From the NCBI GenBank assembly GCA_900538575.1, contig UPZA01000003.1:191354-255353 (forward strand): 64,000 nucleotides of DNA, written 5' to 3'. Position numbers and translations under genes: made by a program. Source of the DNA: an uncultured Ruminococcus sp. Its GTDB lineage: Bacteria > Bacillota > Clostridia > Oscillospirales > Ruminococcaceae. Below are positions 39,996 through 48,314 of the stretch, piece by piece. Within the stretch, counting starts at the first letter, position 1, and each line of letters begins with the position of its first letter. Under the pieces are notes generated by a model. That model ran no database searches and was not told the origin of the DNA. It saw only the letters and a list, made by a program, of their open reading frames with translations.

Positions 39996-42959
39996 TTAAT
40001 TGTCAAGCCCAAGGTTTTCACGTTTTCTCGTAATCTCCTCGTTTATGTCCCTGTTATACCACATCAGGGTATCTCTTGGATTTTCCAGATTATTAACCGT
40101 TTCTCTGAAAGCGTTCATAATGTTTCTGGTAGTAGCATAGGAAGCCGGAATAACCGGAATCTCCACAAGCTCGCTTCTCTGCGAATTGAGCTTGCTAAGC
40201 TCCGACTGCGACCATGAAAGCTGCTGAAGCGCTTCGGTATTAGCCGCCTCAAAGCGTCCCATTGTACCAAGCAAGCCCTCAATCTGAGTTCCGTATTTAA
40301 CCTGAACGTCTGTAGATGTAAACCACTTTACAAATTCCCATGTGGCGTCTGAATCGGATACTTTATTAAAGATAACCGCGGCAGTACCGTTTGAGTTGGC
40401 GGCGTGGGATATAGTTCCGTCCTCCCTGAGCGTGCCGGGAACGGTTGTGAAGTCCCACAGACCCTTGATTTCAGGCGACGCCACTGAAAGCTGGTTATAG
40501 AACGTATAATTCTGAATTACTATCGGATATTCGCCCGTTCTGAATCTGTTGAACGCGTCGTACGTCTGCTCAAAGCCGTATTTTGTATAGAAATCTGTCC
40601 ATTCCTCAAACGACTGAACCGCTTCAATAGAATCCAGATTGGAAGCCGTCTGCTCCGGATTATAGTAATTCACGCCTTTCTGAAGCATGAGCATCGCAAA
40701 CGTATGTCCAAGCTCTGTTGCCGGGGAAATATTGGCGGGAGGAAGAACTAAACCGACGCCCATGTAATTTCTCTGTAAAGCGGGAAGCATGTCAATAAGT
40801 TCCTGCCAAGTCTCAGGAGGCGAATTTATTCCCAGCTCGGAAAGAACGTCCTTTCTATAAAACATCATCGGCCACATCTGGTTTACCGGAATACCGTAGC
40901 ACCCACCGTCATACTCATAGTTTACCGTTGCGTTTTCGTGAAATCTTGATTTTACCTCTTCATAATCGCTAAACTGCGAAAAATCCACAAGCAATCCCCT
41001 CGCCGCTAAATTGACGGGAAACTCTCCTCCCAAAAACAGCGCTACGTCCGGTCCCTTATCTGCAAGCGTAGCTTCCACAACTCCTCCTACAACAAGGTTT
41101 ACCGAAATCGGTATGTCGGGATACCGCTGTGAAAAATCAGATTCTACAAGGCTTTTGACAACCTGCGCCTGATCACGTCCGAGATTTACCCAGACATTTA
41201 TAACCTCGCCGCCGGTTTCCTCCGAAAGCTGGGTATAATCCTCAAAGAAAGAGCTCCAGAAGGATCTGATGCTGAACCATAGGGATTTAAAGAAATTTTT
41301 CTTAATACTTGAGAAATCCTGATTTTCAGTAGAAAGCTCAATATAGTCTATTTCGAGCGGTTGGTTTCTGTAATCCCTCATCCATGAAGAAATAGCCGTT
41401 ACATTATCCTTTATCTGTCCGAGATAATCAGGTATTTTGAGGGGCTTCTCAACACACTGGTCAAGAACTACGGTCATTCTTTCCAAAGCCGCCGCCTCAG
41501 AACCTTCGGAACCGGCAAGACTTTCAATGTTGTTCTGAACGTCCTTCAGATCCTGTGAAAGCTTCGCAAGCTCGTCTATAAGTCCCGGAATCTTGTCATG
41601 AACATAATAATCTGTATATTTATCCGGAGTAGGTCCCGTTATCATTAATATCTGGCGATAATAATTGTTAAGCTCAAAAACCACATTGTCAAGTTTTCTC
41701 ATGGAGTCTCCGATTTCTCCCGGAATGACCTCCATAGTAATCGTATGACTCGCTCCGCCCGACAAATATATGTACATATCGTCGCCGTTCTTATCCTTGG
41801 GAGTAACGACGCTCCAGTCATTGTCATAAAAAAACTTAACCTGATCCAGCTCCTCACAGAGAACCTGGCCGTCAATATAGATTCTGCGATTGGAATAAAA
41901 TCCTCTCATCTCGTTCTGTCTGGACTTTATTCCCATCTTATACCATCCGCCTTCCGCCGGTATCTCATCCGCAGGCACCTCAAAGGTTATCGTCTGAAGA
42001 GCCTTAGACCATGTGCCGCTGCCGATAGTGTTATAAAGCATATTTACAGGACTTGAAGGCGAAACCATATAATTACTGTTATCGTTTGTCGGATAAAGCG
42101 TCGAATCGGATTTCTTCACAGCGTTTTCAGCCTCAATCCGAATCAGGCTGCTTTCAGTTCCGCCCTTTTCCGGAGCGTCCTTTACAGATTCCGTATACTC
42201 GGCATAATCCGGAAGATCAGACGGATTATAAAATTTAAAATATTCCAGCGCCATATTAGCCTTAGTTCCCTTAAACGAAACAGTATGGCTGCCCTTTTCA
42301 AGATAGAATATCAGCGGATCGTTAAAAAGACCGTCAACATCCTTTATATCGGAAGTAAGCCATTCGCCTTTCTGAATCTGAGCCGGCCTGATTTGATTGC
42401 CTCTGGAATCCTCGGTTATTTCCTTTTCATTTACCCATACCTTATTAACCGATACTCGCGACGCGGTGTCATAAGGAGAACCGCCGTCTATCTCAATACC
42501 GAATTCAATAGTGGTAGCCGTTGATTCAATAGGAAAATACGACATGTTCATGCAGTAAATACCGCTTTCAGGAATATCTACCTTATATGTGATTTCACCC
42601 TCGTTTGAATTCCAAATCAAAACGTCAGACTTGGTTTCAGCCTCGTCTCCGTATTCTCCGACGGAAAAATCTCCGTTTTCAGCGGAGCTGTAATCCTTGA
42701 ACCAGGTAAGTATTTCAGCGTCCGGACGATTTTCGCCGGAATACTGATCGTAATAATCGCTGTACGTATTCTGAGCAACGTAAAGAGGCTCGGTTTCTTC
42801 TGATACAGGCGCGACGTCCGCAGCTTCCAGAGAAAGCTCGGCTGAGGAACCGTTATTATCATCTGCCGGCTCTCCTGAAACAGAACCGGACGGTGAAAAA
42901 CATAAAAGCAGCGCCGCCGAAAAAGAAAGTATTCTTTTGGATATTTTGTTTTTTATCAT
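39996..42959 (-). CDS. Oversized ABC solute-binding protein with two N-terminal CBM-like domains
   Basis: The 987-residue secreted protein has a signal peptide (about 1-29) without a proper lipobox. Residues about 50-245 form a first jelly-roll domain (VDIPESGIYCMNMSYFP; GSHTVSFKGTKANMALEYFKF). Residues about 270-435 form a second, opening RIEAENAVKKSDSTLYP, as in CBM6/35-type modules. About 445-600 is helical and partly coiled-coil. Residues about 600-987 are a family-1 solute-binding fold (VWVNLGRDQAQVVKSLVESDF, KGPDVALFLGGEFP, GCYGIPVNQMWPMMFYRKDVL, WQELIDMLPAL). Usual SBPs have about 420-450 residues, so this is more than double. Binding a polysaccharide through the CBM-like part and handing oligosaccharide to the SBP lobe is a plausible role; the ligand is unknown. 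It is the first gene of the operon. Confidence 0.88.
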   Translation of the reverse strand: MIKNKISKRILSFSAALLLCFSPSGSVSGEPADDNNGSSAELSLEAADVAPVSEETEPLYVAQNTYSDYYDQYSGENRPDAEILTWFKDYSSAENGDFSVGEYGDEAETKSDVLIWNSNEGEITYKVDIPESGIYCMNMSYFPIESTATTIEFGIEIDGGSPYDTASRVSVNKVWVNEKEITEDSRGNQIRPAQIQKGEWLTSDIKDVDGLFNDPLIFYLEKGSHTVSFKGTKANMALEYFKFYNPSDLPDYAEYTESVKDAPEKGGTESSLIRIEAENAVKKSDSTLYPTNDNSNYMVSPSSPVNMLYNTIGSGTWSKALQTITFEVPADEIPAEGGWYKMGIKSRQNEMRGFYSNRRIYIDGQVLCEELDQVKFFYDNDWSVVTPKDKNGDDMYIYLSGGASHTITMEVIPGEIGDSMRKLDNVVFELNNYYRQILMITGPTPDKYTDYYVHDKIPGLIDELAKLSQDLKDVQNNIESLAGSEGSEAAALERMTVVLDQCVEKPLKIPDYLGQIKDNVTAISSWMRDYRNQPLEIDYIELSTENQDFSSIKKNFFKSLWFSIRSFWSSFFEDYTQLSEETGGEVINVWVNLGRDQAQVVKSLVESDFSQRYPDIPISVNLVVGGVVEATLADKGPDVALFLGGEFPVNLAARGLLVDFSQFSDYEEVKSRFHENATVNYEYDGGCYGIPVNQMWPMMFYRKDVLSELGINSPPETWQELIDMLPALQRNYMGVGLVLPPANISPATELGHTFAMLMLQKGVNYYNPEQTASNLDSIEAVQSFEEWTDFYTKYGFEQTYDAFNRFRTGEYPIVIQNYTFYNQLSVASPEIKGLWDFTTVPGTLREDGTISHAANSNGTAAVIFNKVSDSDATWEFVKWFTSTDVQVKYGTQIEGLLGTMGRFEAANTEALQQLSWSQSELSKLNSQRSELVEIPVIPASYATTRNIMNAFRETVNNLENPRDTLMWYNRDINEEITRKRENLGLDN

Positions 42960-43181
42960 TTTTTTCCACCTTTCCGTAAAGATAAAAATCCAAGGCGGTA
43001 TACCTGTTAAAGACCGCGGCTATACGCGGCTCCGCCTTTATGCATATCCGTCCGCATATTCCGTTCGCGGACAGCCGAACGCCCTCCTCACATCTCTGCC
43101 GAATAATCTTAGCAAAATAAATAATTTAAAAATAAATCCGCCTTCTGCAACGGCAAGTTGTCAAAAATGCATAAGTATCTG
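42960..43181 (-). promoter_or_regulatory. Structured 220-nt leader of the ABC operon
   Basis: The leader between the promoter and the SBP start holds several inverted repeats. AAGGCGG (42992-42998) pairs with CCGCCTT (43032-43038) and encloses CCGCG, GCTATA, CGCGG (43014-43029). Upstream, CGTTCG (43062-43067) pairs with CGAACG (43076-43081). TCCGC near 43050 can pair with GCGGA around 43067-43071, competing with that hairpin. The ribosome binding site GGTGG follows closely. I recognise no known riboswitch. Confidence 0.5.
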
Positions 43182-43187
43182 ATATTA

Positions 43188-43216
43188 ATTATAGCAATAT
43201 AAGGCGATATTGTCAA
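43188..43216 (-). promoter_or_regulatory. Consensus promoter of the ABC transporter operon
   Basis: Minus strand TTGACA (43211-43216), 17 bp, TATAAT (43188-43193): a perfect consensus, implying a transcript start near 43181. Confidence 0.85.
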
Positions 43217-43287
43217 GTTGTAAAATAATATACTGAATTATATCCCTAAACATCCTTATACGTCTTATTTCGATCAGACAAAGCAGA

Positions 43288-43317
43288 AAAACAGGGCGCT
43301 TATCACTAAAGCGCCCT
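43288..43317 (-). terminator. Terminator of the GNAT gene
   Basis: Minus strand AGGGCGCTT, loop, AAGCGCCCT followed by GTTTTTC. It lies 146 nt after the stop; the sequence between (43318-43463) holds nothing I can assign. Confidence 0.75.
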
Positions 43318-43463
43318 GGCCGCAAGCCCTAACGTTTAATTTTTATTTATTTTGGGGTACCCTTTCCATAAAATCCCTGCTTTTCTCCAACGAAATCAGC
43401 GTGAATTTTGCTTGTTGGGAATAATATCACAAACCCTTGCGTAAGTCGGAATCTGTCAAGATT

Positions 43464-44066
43464 TTATAGCTTTCTTCTATATAGCAAACATTTCAAATCG
43501 ACCTCTTCAGAAAGCTCGAGAACAATTTTTTGCTCGCCTACTCGCTCAAATCCCCTATGCTCATAAAATTGATACGTGCAGTTTGTATCGGTAAACAGAT
43601 AAATTTCTTTTCCTGATTCTCGCCGTACAAGTTCATTTAATAAGAAAGTACCTATCCCTTTTGTTTTGCTTTTTGGATTGGACGCTAAAAAACGAATTTC
43701 TCCATCCGGAGTATAGCGCTCGGCGTATTTATCAAACATTTTTTTGTTAGCCTCGTTATAAGGCATAACGCCTCCACCAAAGAACAGGTTTTGAATATTA
43801 TCTATAAGCTTGATATATAATCGTTTCCCAAAGGATTTATATGGCTTTTTTTCGCCTTTTATATCAGCAATAAGAACTCCCAAAAGTTCGTTATCCTCGT
43901 AAGCGGCAATGATTTGAGTTGCATTGGTGTATTCTAAATACCAAAAATATCTACCGTATGCGTTAAGAATATACTTGTTCTTTAAGTATTTTTCAAAGTG
44001 CATTCCTGCTATTGCGTATTGAATGACCTTCTTAAAATCTTTCTTTTTCAATTCCTTTATTTTCAT
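43464..44066 (-). CDS. GNAT-family N-acetyltransferase, AT-rich
   Basis: The 200-residue protein has the GNAT acetyl-CoA loop in KTKGIGTFLLNELV and the C-terminal pattern NCTYQFYEHRGFERVGEQ. A mid-domain GVLIADIKGEKK strand precedes the core. The substrate is not predictable. The gene is richer in A, T, Lys and Asn codons than its neighbours and is bounded by an isolated GC-rich block (44160-44285), so recent acquisition is possible. The ATG has a weak GAGGTAATTTGCTG upstream. Confidence 0.85.
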   Translation of the reverse strand: MKIKELKKKDFKKVIQYAIAGMHFEKYLKNKYILNAYGRYFWYLEYTNATQIIAAYEDNELLGVLIADIKGEKKPYKSFGKRLYIKLIDNIQNLFFGGGVMPYNEANKKMFDKYAERYTPDGEIRFLASNPKSKTKGIGTFLLNELVRRESGKEIYLFTDTNCTYQFYEHRGFERVGEQKIVLELSEEVDLKCLLYRRKL

Positions 44067-44159
44067 TACAGCAAATTACCTCGTCAAATTCATTAATATG
44101 TTTGTAGTATAACGAACGTATATGACTTTTTCTATCATTTCTCTACATTGGTACGAAAT

Positions 44160-44285
44160 AGCAGAGCCGGCCGTCCTCGTCAACGGTCGAGACGAACGGC
44201 TTTGCCCGCCCCGCAAGCGCGTTTGTCCCTGCTCATAGGCAGACAAGAGAGCGAAAGCAACGAGCGCTTTCGCCTCTTTCCTTAT
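44160..44285. other. GC-rich intergenic block with inverted repeats
   Basis: This stretch stands out from its AT-rich surroundings. It contains GCGAAAGC paired with GCTTTCGC (about 44254-44275), ACAA/TTGT and GCAG/CTGC pairing around 44235, and a longer imperfect repeat between GCCGTCCTCGTC and GACGAACGGC (about 44168-44202). No ORF or known RNA family is recognised. The hairpin nearest 44275 may terminate the adjacent lipoprotein gene. Confidence 0.4.
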
Positions 44286-44306
44286 ATCTGTCCGTATTGT
44301 TTTATT

Positions 44307-44948
44307 TTATAATTCCTTAACAGCGTCTTTAGTAATATCAAAGGCAAGAGCGTCCTTTTGGCCGGTTCCCTGAGGAGTAAAATAAACGGTCATGGTTTCC
44401 CAGACTGAATAAACGCCGATAGCGGCATAGCCCTTAACAGTTTCTCCGGGCTTTAAGGTCGCGTTAAGGGACTCCATATCCTTTATTTTGTCCTCCGCCT
44501 TTAGCATTGCTTCCACGCCGGTTGTCACCGTATTTCTCTCACCGTCCATATATTCGACTTTGACATCGAATGCGTTGACGTCGATATCAGAATCGGTATT
44601 ATTAGTTATTTCAAAAACAAACGCTATTACCTGCCTGTCGTAATTTACTTGCTCCGCCTTTATTTCTCCCACGTCAAAAATATCGGTAAGGGTTACGTCC
44701 AAACCGGACACCTCGGATTTAACGCCCTGCTGAATCTGCTGCGTAGGTATATTTTCGATCAGCTCGTCCTGCGGAACAACCTGCCCGTCGCCGTTTTCCA
44801 TGCCCTCCGTCTGCTGAACGTACTCGTTTGACGAACCGTCATAATAAACTATGCCGTTTTCAGTAACGTTTCTTTTATCGGAACATCCGGCTGAAAAAAT
44901 TAAAGTTACCGCAGAGCAAACCGTTATAACTTTTTTTATATTTTTCAC
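44307..44948 (-). CDS. Lipoprotein with DUF4352/DUF5067-like Ig domain
   Basis: The 213-residue protein has a signal peptide with lipobox FSAGC (Cys22), a Gln/Asn/Glu-rich linker and a C-terminal beta-sandwich. VSGLDVTLTDIFDVG, VIAFVFEITNNTDSDID and LKPGETVKGYAAIGV give the telokin-like pattern of DUF4352/DUF5067 proteins. These are surface lipoproteins of clostridia and lactobacilli with no settled role. It is transcribed alone on the minus strand. The start has GGAG upstream. Confidence 0.85.
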   Translation of the reverse strand: MKNIKKVITVCSAVTLIFSAGCSDKRNVTENGIVYYDGSSNEYVQQTEGMENGDGQVVPQDELIENIPTQQIQQGVKSEVSGLDVTLTDIFDVGEIKAEQVNYDRQVIAFVFEITNNTDSDIDVNAFDVKVEYMDGERNTVTTGVEAMLKAEDKIKDMESLNATLKPGETVKGYAAIGVYSVWETMTVYFTPQGTGQKDALAFDITKDAVKEL

Positions 44949-45033
44949 AATAGAATCTCCTTAAATAAAAAATTTCTGTTTATAATAATATGATTATAAC
45001 ATTATATCGCAAAATTTGCAACAGTTAATAATA

Positions 45034-45069
45034 AACAAAAAAACAAACTCCCCGTTAAAAAACAGAGAG
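45034..45069 (-). terminator. Terminator of the ferredoxin gene
   Basis: Minus strand: CTCTCTGTT pairs with AACGGGGAG (two G-U pairs) around a short T loop and is followed by TTTGTTTTTTTG. Confidence 0.75.
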
Positions 45070-45096
45070 CTTATTTTCAAATGTATTTCAGTTAAA

Positions 45097-45267
45097 TTAC
45101 TGAGCTGCCGGAGCGTCAACAGGACATGTGCCTGCACAAGCGCCGCAGTCAATACACTTTTCAGGATCGATAACGTATTTTCCGTCTCCCTCTGAAATAG
45201 CCTCAACAGGACATTCTGCCGCGCAAGCGCCGCAGCTGATGCATTCGTCTGAAATTGCGTATGCCAT
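45097..45267 (-). CDS. 2[4Fe-4S] ferredoxin, 56 residues
   Basis: This short gene encodes a clostridial-type ferredoxin with two CxxCxxCxxxCP sets: CISCGACAAECPVEAI and CIDCGACAGTCPVDAP. Each set supplies cysteines to both cubane clusters. It carries electrons at low potential, probably from the pyruvate:ferredoxin oxidoreductase (7863-11402) to hydrogenase or other acceptors. The ATG follows GGAGGTG with good spacing. The length is normal for the family. It has its own promoter and terminator. Confidence 0.96.
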   Translation of the reverse strand: MAYAISDECISCGACAAECPVEAISEGDGKYVIDPEKCIDCGACAGTCPVDAPAAQ

Positions 45268-45329
45268 TAAAAACACCTCCGTTTTTGTCTTTTGCGGTAT
45301 ATGAACTGTTTTCTTACAGCCCTAAATAT

Positions 45330-45357
45330 ATTCTAACATATTTTTATAAAATTGCAA
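45330..45357 (-). promoter_or_regulatory. Promoter of the ferredoxin gene
   Basis: Minus strand TTGCAA (45352-45357), 16 bp, TAGAAT (45330-45335). Confidence 0.5.
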
Positions 45358-45378
45358 TACCTTTTTTTAATTTAATGG

Positions 45379-45407
45379 TTGACAAAGTTTTACTAAGGGT
45401 ATACTAT
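45379..45407 (+). promoter_or_regulatory. Promoter of the amidohydrolase gene
   Basis: TTGACA (45379-45384), 17 bp, TACTAT (45402-45407). Confidence 0.65.
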
Positions 45408-45434
45408 ATTTAATAGTAAAAAGGAGATGTTCAG

Positions 45435-46238
45435 ATGTATATTGATTTTCATACCCACGCCTTCGCCGATAAAATTGCGGGAAGAGCAATGGAGGCTCTT
45501 TCGGCTACCTCCGGCTTAAAGCCGTATACGGACGGAACCCTGTGCGGTCTTAAAAAAAAGCTCAGGGAACGCGATATTAGCGCGGCGGTCGTACTTCCGA
45601 TTGCGACAAAGCCGTCTCAGCAGAGGGTTGTCAACGACTGGGCCGCGGATATTAACGGAAAAAACGGTATATATTCGTTCGGAAGCGTGCATCCGGACGC
45701 GGACGACGCCGTTCAAACGCTTGAAAGCATAAAGGCGTCAGGACTGCACGGCGTCAAGCTGCATCCGGACTACCAGGGCTTTTTTGTAGAGGATGAAAAA
45801 GCTTTTCCCATCTATCAGAAATGCTCGGAGCTTAACCTTCCGATTACTTTTCACGCAGGCTACGATCCTCTTTCGCCCGAACTGATTCACGGTACGCCGG
45901 AGGGCTTTCTAAAGGTTTACGAGTCATTTCCTAAGCTTACCATGATAATCGCCCACTGCGGAGGTATGTATCGCTGGGACGGCGTTGAAAGACTGCTGGC
46001 GGGAAAAAGCGGCGGCATCTATTTTGACGTAGGCTTCACCGCCGGAGAAATCGGTGAAAAGCAGCTTCTGAGAATTATAAAAAAGCACGGAGCAGACAGA
46101 ATTCTTTTAGGAAGCGACTGCCCTTGGGACGATCCGGAAAACGAAATTAATATGATCCGCAGACTTCCCTTAAGCGAAGAGGAAAAGGATATGATTTTCT
46201 ACAAGAACGCCCTAAGACTTCTAAAGCTTGAAATATAA
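45435..46238 (+). CDS. Amidohydrolase_2-family metal-dependent hydrolase
   Basis: The 267-residue TIM-barrel protein begins IDFHTHAFADKI, giving the HxH metal pair. It continues with GLHGVKLHPDYQGFF, PITFHAGYDP, MIIAHCGGMYRW and the catalytic Asp in ILLGSDCPWDDP. This is the PF04909 pattern shared by aminocarboxymuconate-semialdehyde and gamma-resorcylate decarboxylases and by many hydrolases of unknown substrate. The substrate cannot be told. It is a single gene between its own promoter and terminator; AAAGGAGATG precedes the start. Confidence 0.88.
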   Translation: MYIDFHTHAFADKIAGRAMEALSATSGLKPYTDGTLCGLKKKLRERDISAAVVLPIATKPSQQRVVNDWAADINGKNGIYSFGSVHPDADDAVQTLESIKASGLHGVKLHPDYQGFFVEDEKAFPIYQKCSELNLPITFHAGYDPLSPELIHGTPEGFLKVYESFPKLTMIIAHCGGMYRWDGVERLLAGKSGGIYFDVGFTAGEIGEKQLLRIIKKHGADRILLGSDCPWDDPENEINMIRRLPLSEEEKDMIFYKNALRLLKLEI

Positions 46239-46240
46239 TG

Positions 46241-46268
46241 AAAGCCTCCCGATTCAAGGAGGCTTTTA
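46241..46268 (+). terminator. Terminator of the amidohydrolase gene
   Basis: AAAGCCTCC, CGATTCAA, GGAGGCTTTT. Confidence 0.75.
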
Positions 46269-46277
46269 AAGCAGATA

Positions 46278-46655
46278 TCAAAGGATATTGGTCCATCTGG
46301 GTATTTCGCTTTCCACTATCCATTTTATAGACGATTCGGCGGTGTCATATTCCGCGTTTAGCTCGTCATTATCAGTTTCTATAAGCGCCTTCAAACGGGA
46401 CATGGAATTCTGCGTAGCCGAAATTTTATCATTATTGACAAAAACGCTTGCGTAAGTATGAAATTTATCCCATTCCTCCAGCAACGCGTCGACCGATTCC
46501 AGAGCTTCTTCCTTTTTTCCCTTATCAGAAAGCTCCCTTGTTTCATCAAGCATGGCAATAATTTCGTCGGTTTCATTTTTTAGCATAAAAAAACCTACTG
46601 CGCCAAGAACAATTATAGCCGCTATAATGCCTATACTGATTTTAATTCTTATCAT
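46278..46655 (-). CDS. DUF4363 membrane-anchored protein
   Basis: The 125-residue protein has an N-terminal transmembrane helix (about 5-25). A helical outer domain follows with ARM-like spacing: ELSDKGKKEEALESVDALLEEW and IKWIVESEIPRW. This is the DUF4363 family, which is regularly encoded next to DUF421 proteins in clostridia. It overlaps the DUF421 gene by 14 nt, so translation is coupled. Function is unknown. Confidence 0.85.
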   Translation of the reverse strand: MIRIKISIGIIAAIIVLGAVGFFMLKNETDEIIAMLDETRELSDKGKKEEALESVDALLEEWDKFHTYASVFVNNDKISATQNSMSRLKALIETDNDELNAEYDTAESSIKWIVESEIPRWTNIL

Positions 46656-47328
46656 TGCCGCTGCTCCTTTTTATCAAATTATATTTTCCGGTTTTATCCG
46701 CGGTAAGCAGAAAAATATCAGATATTTTCATATGCTTTCGGTCAATCAGATCATAAAGCCATTGTTTTTTCAGACCTGAAACCTCAAGTCCCTTTTGTAT
46801 CAGCTTTCCGTCTGATACAATAATAACCGGCGGATCCATTGAGGTTCCCGTAAGGTTAAGATCGTTATTAGTAACATTTCTCTGCGCGAATTTTTCATAG
46901 ATCGAAACGCTTCCGTTAGTTTCAACAACCGCAAATTGTACGTCGGAAATATCGAATATATTGTTGCCCCGCAGAGCCGTCATCAAATCGTCCACCGAAA
47001 ATCTCAGTTCTCTCATAACCTTCTGATCAAGCGTTCCGTCCCTGATTATAACCTTGGGGCTGCCGGACACTATATGCCGTATCCTTTTTGATTTCAGGGA
47101 TATCCACGACATTATTACCTCAAAGCAGACAAGCGACAATATAGGAAGAATCCCCATTACAAGCGGTATATTCAGGTCCTCAAGCGGAAGGGTGGCAATA
47201 TTTGAAACTAAAATAGTAATAACAAGCTCCGACGGCTGCAGCTCGCCTATCTGCCTCTTTCCCATAAGTCTGACTGAAAATATTACAATTATATATAAAA
47301 TAATTGCACGGATAAATACAATATTCAA
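46642..47328 (-). CDS. DUF421 (YetF-like) membrane protein
   Basis: The 228-residue protein has three N-terminal membrane helices with the family string RLMGKRQIGELQPSELVITI. A cytoplasmic domain begins GSPKVIIRDGTLDQKVMREL and ends in a section containing NGSVSIYEKF. DUF421/YetF-like proteins (for example the YetF and YdfR group) have been connected to spore and membrane processes, but no mechanism is settled. The start is a TTG with GGAAGGG six bases upstream. It forms a two-gene unit with the DUF4363 gene. Confidence 0.88.
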   Translation of the reverse strand: MNIVFIRAIILYIIVIFSVRLMGKRQIGELQPSELVITILVSNIATLPLEDLNIPLVMGILPILSLVCFEVIMSWISLKSKRIRHIVSGSPKVIIRDGTLDQKVMRELRFSVDDLMTALRGNNIFDISDVQFAVVETNGSVSIYEKFAQRNVTNNDLNLTGTSMDPPVIIVSDGKLIQKGLEVSGLKKQWLYDLIDRKHMKISDIFLLTADKTGKYNLIKRSSGNDKN

Positions 47329-47536
47329 ATGAAACCCTTCCTTTCTAACGCGCTGTATTTCATAATTAATCTTATTTTACACAATATTCGTCAAGCTATT
47401 CAGAAATTAAAAATAATCCTATAATATAAATAAAAATTAAAAAAATAAAAAAATAATATTCACTTTTATTTTTACCATTATAATGCTATAATAAATACAC
47501 AAAATATAAAATAATTGATTGGAGTCAAGTAAAACT

Positions 47537-48298
47537 ATGTTAAATATCAATTTAGAAGGAAAAACCGCCTTAATAACCGGTGCGGCCGGACAGCTTGGAC
47601 GCGTCATGTGCGAGGTATTGGCGCAATGCGGAGCAGATATAATCATACATTATAACTCAAACGCCGAGCAAGCAAGGCTTATCGAGGAAAAAATAAAGTT
47701 TATGGGCAGAAACGCCGTTTCAGTTCAAGCCGATATAACCAGCCAAGATTCGATCGAGCGTATGAAGAAACGCGTTTCAGAGTTCAAAATGCCCGATATA
47801 ATCATAAATAACGCGGTTATTCAGTATGAATGGAAATCGCTGCTGGATCAGGACATAAAGGATTATTACAGTCAGTTTGAATCGTGTGTGATGCAGACGG
47901 TTTATATGACAAAGGCCTTTGCCCCGTATATGATCAAACAGAATTACGGCAGGATAATAGCTATAAACACAGAATCCGCCGCCCTTGCAGAAGCCGGATG
48001 CAGCGCGTATACTTCTGCCAAAAGAGGGCTTGACGGAATTGTACGATGTCTTGCCAAGGAGCTTGGTCCCAGCAATATTACGGTAAACCAAATCGCTCCG
48101 GGCTGGACAATAAGCTTTGCAGACAGAGAAAACGGAACTCAGAAGCAGGAGGCTTACGACTCCACCGTACCTCTGAGACGAAGAGGTACGGATAAAGAAA
48201 TCGCCGCTATGGCGGCATTTCTTGCGTCTGATCTTGCGTCGTTCACAACCGGAGCATATATTCCGGTAAACGGCGGCAGAGTTATGCCCGCCATTTAG
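47537..48298 (+). CDS. Short-chain dehydrogenase/reductase (FabG-like)
   Basis: The 253-residue classical SDR has the NAD(P) motif TGAAGQLG near the N-terminus, NNAVIQ in place of the usual NNAG, the catalytic Ser region INTESAALAEAG and the YTSAK catalytic Tyr/Lys. GPSNITVNQIAPGW is typical of FabG and sugar dehydrogenase relatives. The substrate is open. Because the next gene is a GH2 glycosidase, a sugar or uronate derivative is more likely than acyl-ACP. The ATG at 47537 is preferred; an upstream TTG forms part of the ribosome binding site. It is the first gene of a three-gene operon. Confidence 0.9.
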   Translation: MLNINLEGKTALITGAAGQLGRVMCEVLAQCGADIIIHYNSNAEQARLIEEKIKFMGRNAVSVQADITSQDSIERMKKRVSEFKMPDIIINNAVIQYEWKSLLDQDIKDYYSQFESCVMQTVYMTKAFAPYMIKQNYGRIIAINTESAALAEAGCSAYTSAKRGLDGIVRCLAKELGPSNITVNQIAPGWTISFADRENGTQKQEAYDSTVPLRRRGTDKEIAAMAAFLASDLASFTTGAYIPVNGGRVMPAI

Positions 48299-48314
48299 GA
48301 AAGGAAAAAGCAAA

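Noticed and set aside
44160..44285. GC-rich block as a tRNA or structured RNA gene
   Set aside because: No cloverleaf or conserved T-loop sequence could be found; kept only as an unexplained feature.
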